DNA of 21,713 nt from the NCBI GenBank assembly GCA_900548935.1, contig URMR01000016.1:1-21713 (forward strand). The letters are read 5' to 3'. The DNA comes from an uncultured Collinsella sp. Its GTDB lineage: Bacteria > Actinomycetota > Coriobacteriia > Coriobacteriales > Coriobacteriaceae. Below the pieces are notes generated by a model. That model searched no databases. It was not told the DNA's origin and saw nothing but the letters and a program-made list of their open reading frames with translations. The position numbers were made by a program, and so were the translations under genes. Of the stretch, positions 6,882-11,599 are shown piece by piece; position 1 is the stretch's first letter; every line of letters begins with the position of its first letter.

Positions 6882-6924
6882 CCTATTCCTCAAAACTGGA
6901 AAATTTTCGTTTTTGAGGAATAGG
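6882..6924. repeat. Perfect 14-bp inverted repeat with nested palindrome
   Basis: CCTATTCCTCAAAA (6882-6895) and TTTTGAGGAATAGG (6911-6924) are exact complements. The 15-base loop contains the palindrome GAAAATTTTC (6899-6908). It lies between the convergent BPL-like and coaX genes. Neither strand has a U-tract after the stem, so it is not a typical terminator. Confidence 0.8.
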
Positions 6925-6938
6925 CTTGGCGAACGTTT

Positions 6939-6980
6939 GCGGGGGCTGTGGCATCGGGCGTGCTCGACTTTAGCCCCCGC
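6939..6980 (-). other. GC-rich inverted repeat directly after coaX
   Basis: GCGGGGGCT (6939-6947) and AGCCCCCGC (6972-6980) are exact complements with a 24-base loop, one base after the coaX stop codon. There is no T-run on the minus strand, so a terminator role is possible but unproven. Confidence 0.5.
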
Positions 6981-6981
6981 C

Positions 6982-7755
6982 TTACCCCAGCTCCTGCATG
7001 CGGCGGTAGATTTCGCAGATACCCTTGATGGTGAGCTGTCCGTCGACTACGTCGAAAGCATCGGTCGAATCGGCGACGATGCCGGCAAGGCCGCCCGTGG
7101 CGATAACGGTGGCGTCCTCGCGGCCCAGCTCGCGCTTCATGCGCGCGACCAGGCCCTCGGCCATGGCAGCGGCGCCCATCACGGCGCCGACCTTGATGCA
7201 CTCCTCGGTGTCGCGGCCGATGGCGTGCTCGGGCGCCTCGAGCGGCACGCTGGCGAGCTTGGCGGCACGGGCGGCAAGCGCGTCCATGGAGATACGGATG
7301 CCCGGCGCGATCGCTCCGCCAATGTAATAACCGTCCTCGTCGATGACGTCGATATTGGTCGCGGTGCCAAAGTCCACCACGATTGCCGGCGCGCCGTAGA
7401 AGGTCTCGGCGGCGACGGCGTTGGCGACGCGGTCGGCACCCACGGCCTGGGGGCGCGCCGCGCGCAGCTTGGTCACGGCGGCCGTCTGAGGCCCAATGAC
7501 GATGGCGTCCGCGGCAATGCGGTCGGCCACGGCGTGCCACTCGCGCGAGAGCTGCGGCACCACGCCGGCAAAGGCGATCGCGTCGACCGCGTCGACCGAA
7601 AGGCCGTACATCTTAAAGAAACCCATCAGGCGCACGTGGATCTCGTCGGCGGTATAGGAGCGGTCGGTGGGCATACGCCACGACTGCACCAGCTCGTCTC
7701 CGTCAAACAGGCCCATGGCCGTCTGCGTGTTTCCCATATCGATAGCGAGCAGCAT
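6982..7755 (-). CDS. coaX: Type III pantothenate kinase
   Basis: A 257-residue protein, the standard CoaX length. It catalyses the first committed step of coenzyme A synthesis, phosphorylating pantothenate, and is the K+-dependent, feedback-insensitive ASKHA-fold type. Motifs: DMGNTQT (6-12, phosphate loop), FAGVVPQL, GADR (106-109, catalytic Asp108), VDFGTATNIDVI (127-138), GGAIAPG (146-152), and a C-terminal VIATGGLAG with a final DGQLTIKGI segment. The start is well supported: on the minus strand CTGGAGTAGAC directly precedes the ATG at 7753-7755. It is transcribed convergently to the folPK/BPL-like unit and away from tRNA-fMet. Confidence 0.95.
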   Translation of the reverse strand: MLLAIDMGNTQTAMGLFDGDELVQSWRMPTDRSYTADEIHVRLMGFFKMYGLSVDAVDAIAFAGVVPQLSREWHAVADRIAADAIVIGPQTAAVTKLRAARPQAVGADRVANAVAAETFYGAPAIVVDFGTATNIDVIDEDGYYIGGAIAPGIRISMDALAARAAKLASVPLEAPEHAIGRDTEECIKVGAVMGAAAMAEGLVARMKRELGREDATVIATGGLAGIVADSTDAFDVVDGQLTIKGICEIYRRMQELG

Positions 7756-7791
7756 GTCTACTCCAGGTGTCGGCGTAAAAGGACGCGCACC

Positions 7792-7797
7792 ATTGTA
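7792..7797 (-). promoter_or_regulatory. Candidate -10 of the coaX promoter
   Basis: TACAAT on the minus strand, 37 bases before the coaX start. I see no convincing -35 at 16-18 bases, so this is a weak call. Confidence 0.3.
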
Positions 7798-7892
7798 TAC
7801 GTGCCGTCGGCGGCGCTAGGCTGCGATTCGTTCACGGCGATAGGGGCTGATGGGTTTTAAATATGAAGGAATTATGCTCTACGAGATTTTCC

Positions 7893-7921
7893 TTGCCGTT
7901 TACCGAACTCCCACGTAATAT
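7893..7921 (+). promoter_or_regulatory. Promoter of tRNA-fMet
   Basis: TTGCCG (7893-7898), a 17-base spacer, then TAATAT (7916-7921). Initiation near 7928 would give a short leader before the mature tRNA at 7953. The remainder of the ~200-bp spacer between coaX and the tRNA shows no other feature. Confidence 0.55.
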
Positions 7922-7952
7922 TCTTTCTTGCGCACATGAGGCGCCCAGACAT

Positions 7953-8029
7953 TGCGGGGTGGAGCAGTCTGGTAGCTCGCCGGGCTCATAACCCGGAGGT
8001 CGTAGGTTCAAATCCTGCCCCCGCGACCA
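7953..8029 (+). tRNA. Initiator tRNA-fMet, anticodon CAT, with encoded CCA
   Basis: A 77-base cloverleaf. Acceptor stem TGCGGGG / CCCCGCG, D stem GAGC/GCTC with A11:U24, anticodon stem CCGGG/CCCGG around CTCATAA (anticodon 7987-7989), T arm GTAGG TTCAAAT CCTGC, A73 and CCA (8027-8029). Three consecutive G:C pairs next to the anticodon loop and the purine-11:pyrimidine-24 pair are the established marks of bacterial initiator tRNA. Position 1:72 is U:G here rather than the C:A mismatch of E. coli; a weak first pair still suits formylation. Confidence 0.95.
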
Positions 8030-8039
8030 AGAACTTGCA

Positions 8040-8071
8040 GCTCGGAAGCATAATTGCTTCCGAGCTTTTTT
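8040..8071 (+). terminator. Intrinsic terminator of tRNA-fMet
   Basis: A perfect 10-bp stem GCTCGGAAGC (8040-8049) / GCTTCCGAGC (8056-8065), a 6-base loop and TTTTTT (8066-8071), 11 bases after the CCA end. Confidence 0.9.
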
Positions 8072-8116
8072 GTTATCCCGGGATCGTGTTTTCGGCCCAA
8101 TTCTCGGCCTATCAAA

Positions 8117-8422
8117 CAAAATCTCGATCTGTAACAGGTGGGCCCGAATTGGGTGGCTAGGTGTTACGGATCAAGATTCTCTGGCGGGGCGGGTTGGTTT
8201 GTCTAAATCTGTAACACGAGGGACGGATTTTGCCGAGTTGTTGTTACAGATTGAGATTTTCTAGCAGGCGGGTTTGGTTTGTCTCGATCTGTAACAGGTA
8301 GGGGTCAAAAGTGGGTCTAGCTGTTACGGATCTAGATTGTTGAGGTTGGGTCGAGAGGAATGTCTCGATCTGTAACAGTAAGACCCGGTTTTGCTGAGTA
8401 GCTGTTGCAGATTGAGACAAAC
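8117..8422. repeat. Array of four inverted-repeat units with an 80-bp period
   Basis: Left arms carry the GTAACA core at 8131, 8211, 8291 and 8372; right arms carry TGTTAC (TGTTGC in the last) at 8162, 8242, 8322 and 8403. Spacing is therefore 80, 80 and 81 bases for both series, with 31 bases between arms within each unit. The best unit pairs TCTCGATCTGTAACAG with CTGTTACGGATCTAGA. Outer edges of the units carry GGTTTGTCT or its complement AGACAAACC. Bases between the arms are only loosely similar. No coding frame follows the period (80 is not a multiple of 3). The rest of the 488-base gap between the tRNA terminator and the oxidoreductase holds only the promoter region of the latter. Confidence 0.85.
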
Positions 8423-8477
8423 CGGCGATAGGGATCACCCCATCCACCTGCCGCCACCTGCTGTCCGCCGATTTCCG

Positions 8478-8507
8478 TTGTGCTGCTGTACCCCCATGCC
8501 ATATCCT
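8478..8507 (+). promoter_or_regulatory. Candidate promoter of the flavin oxidoreductase gene
   Basis: TTGTGC (8478-8483), 18-base spacer, TATCCT (8502-8507), about 50 bases before the start codon. A moderate match only. Confidence 0.35.
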
Positions 8508-8559
8508 CTAAACAACTACGCGGCATCATCGCCGCCGCGCCTACAAGAGAGGAATGTCC

Positions 8560-10590
8560 ATGACCGCACCTGCATCCAAGCTGCTCCAGCCCATTACGGT
8601 TGGCCCCCTTGAGCTCAAGAACCGCATTATGTTCCCGCCGCTGACCACCGGCTACGAGGAGCGCGACGGCTCCATCGGCGAGCGCAGCCTGGCTTTTTAC
8701 GAGCGCCTGGCCCGTGGCGGCGTGAGCTACATCGTCATCGGCGACGTCGCTCCCGTCATGACCGCGAGCCCCACGCCCAAGCTGGCAACCGACGCCCAGA
8801 TCCCCACGTTTAAGGCGCTGGCCGACGCCGTCCACAAGCACGGTGCCAAGGTTGCGCTGCAGCTATTCCACCCCGAGTACGACGTGCCCGGTGTCGGCCG
8901 CATGGTCATGGGCTCCATGGCCGCTGCCAAGGCCGCGCAGGAGGCCAAGGCCGCCGGCGACGAGGAGACCTTTGCCGCCAAGATGGCCGAGTCCAACGAG
9001 ATCCGCAATCAGGCATACGCCAAGCTGCACCACGACATGCAGTACTTTGTGAACGAGGCGAGCGTAGAGCAGCTCACCCAGATCAAGGAGGCCATCGCTG
9101 CCTCGGCCGCCCGCGCGCAGCAGGCCGGCATCGACGCCATCGAGGTCCACGGCGACCGTCTGGTGGGTTCGCTGTGCTCGGCAATTCTCAACCAGCGCAC
9201 CGACGAGTATGGTGGCTCGTTCGAGAACCGCGTTCGCTACGCGCTGGAGGTCATCGCCGCCATTAAGGAGGCCGCGCCGCAGCCGATGGTGGAGTACAAG
9301 CTCCCCGTGATCATGGAGAACCCCGACGGCACGCCGCGCGGCAAGGGCGGCCTGCAGCCCGACGAGGCCTGTGAGTTTGCCAAGCTGCTCGAGGGCGCGG
9401 GCATCGACATGATCCAGGTTGCACAGGCCAATCATACCGGCAACATGGGCGACACCATTCCGCCCATGGGTGCCATGCCCTACAACTGGACGCTGCCGGT
9501 GGCCGAGCGCGTCAAGGCCCTGGTCTCCGTGCCGGTGGCAACCGTCGGCCGTGTTGTCTCGGTCGAGGCCGGCGAGAAGATTCTGGAAGACGGCGCGGCC
9601 GACATCATCGCCTATGGCCGCTCGCTCATGTGCGACCCCGACATTGCGCTGAAGGCCGCCACGGGTGAGCCCATTCGCGAGTGCCTCAACTGCAACAAGG
9701 GCTGCGTCGACGCGATCCAAAACCGCAAGTACATCTCGTGCGTGCTCAACGCCGAGAACGGTGACGAGGCTACCATCGCCATTAAGCCGGGCGAGGGCGA
9801 CAAGAAGATCGCCGTGGTGGGCGGCGGTATTGCCGGCCTGGAGGCCGCACGCGTGGCGGCCAAGCGCGGCTACGATGTGACCGTCTACGAGGCGAGCGAT
9901 CATCTGGGCGGCCAGATTGTGCTGGCGGCCGCGCCTCCGCGCAAGGACGAGATCATGCGCTCCGTCGAGTACTACGAGAAGATTCTGCCTGGCCTGGGCG
10001 TGAAGGTTGAGCTTAGCCATGCCGCTACCGCTGAGGACCTCAACGCCGCCGACGCCGCGATTGTGGCTGTGGGCGCGCACGACGTGGTCATCCCCGTTCC
10101 GGGTGCCGACTCGGACAAGGTCGTCTCGAGCTGGGACGTGCTGGCCGGCAAGGTAGAGCTCAGCGGGCGCGTCGCCGTTATTGGCGGTGGCCTGGTGGGC
10201 ACCGAGACTGCCGAGTACCTGCTGCAGCGCGGCTGCGAGGTGGCGATCGTGGAGATGCTCGACAAGATCGCCGCGGGCGAGTCCGAGACCATTCTGCCGC
10301 TGATTATGAGCGACTTTGCCGAGCACAACGTGGAGCAGCACGTGAAGACCCGCCTGACCGCCATTACCGACGAGGGCGTGGAGGCTGTTCGCACCACCGA
10401 GGACGGCGCCGAGGAGCCGGTAAAGATCGCCTGCGATTACGTGGTGATGGCCGTGGGCTCCAAGGCCAACGCGTTTGATCTGGATGGCGTGACGGTGCCC
10501 GTGACCTGCGTGGGCGACTGCTCGGGCGAGCGCACCGCCGGCATTGCGAGCGCCATCCGCACGGCGTATCACGCGGCCAACGAGCTGTAG
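8560..10590 (+). CDS. NADH:flavin oxidoreductase, enoate reductase / 2,4-dienoyl-CoA reductase type
   Basis: A 676-residue three-part enzyme. Residues ~8-360 form an FMN-binding TIM barrel of the old yellow enzyme family (PITVGPLELKNRIMFPPLTT; RTDEYGGSFENRVRYALEVI; VGRVVSVEAGEKILEDGAADIIAYGRSLMCDPD). A [4Fe-4S] site follows: Cys375-x2-Cys378-x3-Cys382-x11-Cys394. The C-terminal half has an FAD motif GGGIAG (421-426) and an NAD(P) motif GGGLVG (542-547), ending in VGDCSGERTAGIASAI. Such enzymes reduce activated C=C bonds; relatives include FadH, BaiCD/BaiH and daidzein reductase, but the substrate cannot be read here. The segment VHGDRLVGS (196-204) replaces the GYLI-type active-site stretch of FadH. 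ATG 8560 is preferred over 8554 because AGAGGA (8548-8553) is six bases from 8560. It is monocistronic, with its own terminator. Confidence 0.9.
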   Translation: MTAPASKLLQPITVGPLELKNRIMFPPLTTGYEERDGSIGERSLAFYERLARGGVSYIVIGDVAPVMTASPTPKLATDAQIPTFKALADAVHKHGAKVALQLFHPEYDVPGVGRMVMGSMAAAKAAQEAKAAGDEETFAAKMAESNEIRNQAYAKLHHDMQYFVNEASVEQLTQIKEAIAASAARAQQAGIDAIEVHGDRLVGSLCSAILNQRTDEYGGSFENRVRYALEVIAAIKEAAPQPMVEYKLPVIMENPDGTPRGKGGLQPDEACEFAKLLEGAGIDMIQVAQANHTGNMGDTIPPMGAMPYNWTLPVAERVKALVSVPVATVGRVVSVEAGEKILEDGAADIIAYGRSLMCDPDIALKAATGEPIRECLNCNKGCVDAIQNRKYISCVLNAENGDEATIAIKPGEGDKKIAVVGGGIAGLEAARVAAKRGYDVTVYEASDHLGGQIVLAAAPPRKDEIMRSVEYYEKILPGLGVKVELSHAATAEDLNAADAAIVAVGAHDVVIPVPGADSDKVVSSWDVLAGKVELSGRVAVIGGGLVGTETAEYLLQRGCEVAIVEMLDKIAAGESETILPLIMSDFAEHNVEQHVKTRLTAITDEGVEAVRTTEDGAEEPVKIACDYVVMAVGSKANAFDLDGVTVPVTCVGDCSGERTAGIASAIRTAYHAANEL

Positions 10591-10665
10591 TTGAACATCG
10601 CGGCCAGGCGGGACGGTAGCACGGATCCGTTTCGCCCGGCTGTGCCCCGTCGGGTGTCAATCGGT

Positions 10666-10700
10666 GCGGGGCCTGCAAGTGCAGCAGGTCCCGCCCTTTT
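10666..10700 (+). terminator. Intrinsic terminator of the flavin oxidoreductase gene
   Basis: An 11-bp stem GCGGGGCCTGC (10666-10676) / GCAGGTCCCGC (10684-10694) with one wobble, then CCTTTTGTTTTG. A second, weaker hairpin (10607-10616 / 10627-10636, with G:U pairs) lies between it and the stop codon. Confidence 0.8.
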
Positions 10701-11029
10701 GTTTTGCTCCGGTGGATGGCAATGCGTGGTAATCATGAGGAGTGAGGACGTCTACTGCCTTGCAGATCACTCAAAATTATTGGAGGAGGGGTTAATAACT
10801 ATATCCTCTATACCAAAGGACATAAAGAGATGCCAATTTTGTTGACAAGCGAATGACGATTAGCTGCGAGTCGGCTACCAGCGTAAATAATCGATAAAGA
10901 AATGTCGTAATTTGGTGCCAAATGCCCAGATAACGCCGCGTCTATTTTAATTAACTGCTTTGAGCAAACAGTAAAATGCTACTATCTAACTTGCACGTAA
11001 GAAGGCAGATTAACGGTTAAGGCTAAGAA
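10701..11029. other. AT-richer intergenic region, probably regulatory
   Basis: No convincing gene. Base composition is visibly more A+T-rich than the surroundings. It holds a 14-base palindrome ATTTGGTGCCAAAT (10910-10923) and the candidate promoter at 10960-10988. A 36-codon frame at 10735-10845, ending in CQFC, has no clear ribosome-binding site and is not called. Confidence 0.5.
10960..10988 (+). promoter_or_regulatory. Candidate promoter of the HTH gene
   Basis: TTGAGC (10960-10965), 17-base spacer, TATCTA (10983-10988), placing initiation about 35 bases before the start codon. Confidence 0.45.
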
Positions 11030-11419
11030 GTGGCAGGTATGTCGGAAGCAACTAGGACTCGCACGCATGCGCCTGAGGTTAGGCAGCGCGCCGTCGAGAT
11101 CCTCCAAGAGGGGGTCGGTCATCGCGCCCTCGCCGCGGAGCTTGGCATTCCCCAGGCCACGGCTCGTCAGTGGGCCCGCGCGTATGCCGTGGGCGGTGCC
11201 GACGCCGTTCTCAATGCCGGTTCGCATCATCATACCTATTCGTACGATGTAAAGCTCGCTGTGGTTAAGGACCGTCTGGAAAACGGCTTGACGGTTCGCG
11301 AGGCCATGATCAAGCACAAGATTCCCAGCGAGTCTTCGGTCAAGGCTTGGTGCCGTCAGTACCGCGAGAGCGGTGAGGCCGCACTGGTCGATAAGCCGCG
11401 TGTTAAAAAGGCGGAATAG
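11030..11419 (+). CDS. Orphan helix-turn-helix protein resembling IS3-type transposase OrfA
   Basis: 129 residues with two tandem helix-turn-helix units: residues ~13-50 (VRQRAVEILQ...HRALAAELGIPQATARQWARAY) and ~64-118 (YDVKLAVVKDRLENGLTVREAMIKHKIPSESSVKAWCRQYRESG, then KPRVKK). The second unit, with Trp-Cys-Arg-x-Tyr and a basic tail, is typical of the OrfA DNA-binding part of IS3-family elements. There is no OrfB/DDE catalytic gene and no terminal inverted repeats, and the gene has its own promoter and terminator. It may be a transposase remnant or a domesticated DNA-binding protein. GTG 11030 has AAGG (11019-11022) seven bases upstream; ATG 11039 is an alternative start with AAGAAG before it. 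Confidence 0.7.
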   Translation: MAGMSEATRTRTHAPEVRQRAVEILQEGVGHRALAAELGIPQATARQWARAYAVGGADAVLNAGSHHHTYSYDVKLAVVKDRLENGLTVREAMIKHKIPSESSVKAWCRQYRESGEAALVDKPRVKKAE

Positions 11420-11431
11420 CAAACGGGATGG

Positions 11432-11454
11432 TGCGCCCACGGGGGCGCATTTTT
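11432..11454 (+). terminator. Intrinsic terminator of the HTH gene
   Basis: TGCGCCC (11432-11438) / GGGCGCA (11443-11449) with a 4-base loop and TTTTT directly after, 12 bases beyond the stop. Confidence 0.85.
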
Positions 11455-11530
11455 CTTGCCGCCTCTCTACTCCAATGCGGACGCGCCCTTGCCCCGTACG
11501 CCTAAAACTCCCCAGTTGACCGAAAACCCG

Positions 11531-11571
11531 CTGCCGCTACTCATCAATTGAGCTATAACGTTAAACAATTG
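11531..11571 (+). promoter_or_regulatory. Candidate promoter/operator of the ech operon
   Basis: TATAAC (11554-11559) is a plausible -10 with a weak CTGCCG (11531-11536) 17 bases upstream. The -10 overlaps the palindrome TAACGTTA (11556-11563), which lies near the centre of two CAATTG sites (11545-11550 and 11566-11571). This arrangement would suit a dimeric repressor. Confidence 0.33.
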
Positions 11572-11599
11572 CAGCATTTTTGCATGGGGGAGTGATGGT

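Noticed and set aside
8117..8422. CRISPR array
   Set aside because: The units are dyads with conserved arms and 80-bp period, the repeats are not near-identical, the inter-arm sequences are partly similar, and no cas genes are present.
10735..10845. 36-codon small ORF ending in CQFC
   Set aside because: No clear ribosome-binding site, located directly after a terminator, and coding character is not evident.
10842..10847. Perfect -35 hexamer TTGACA
   Set aside because: No acceptable -10 at 15-19 bases downstream.
11030..11419. A complete IS3-family insertion sequence
   Set aside because: No OrfB/DDE gene follows, no terminal inverted repeats or target duplications were seen, and an intrinsic terminator closes the gene.
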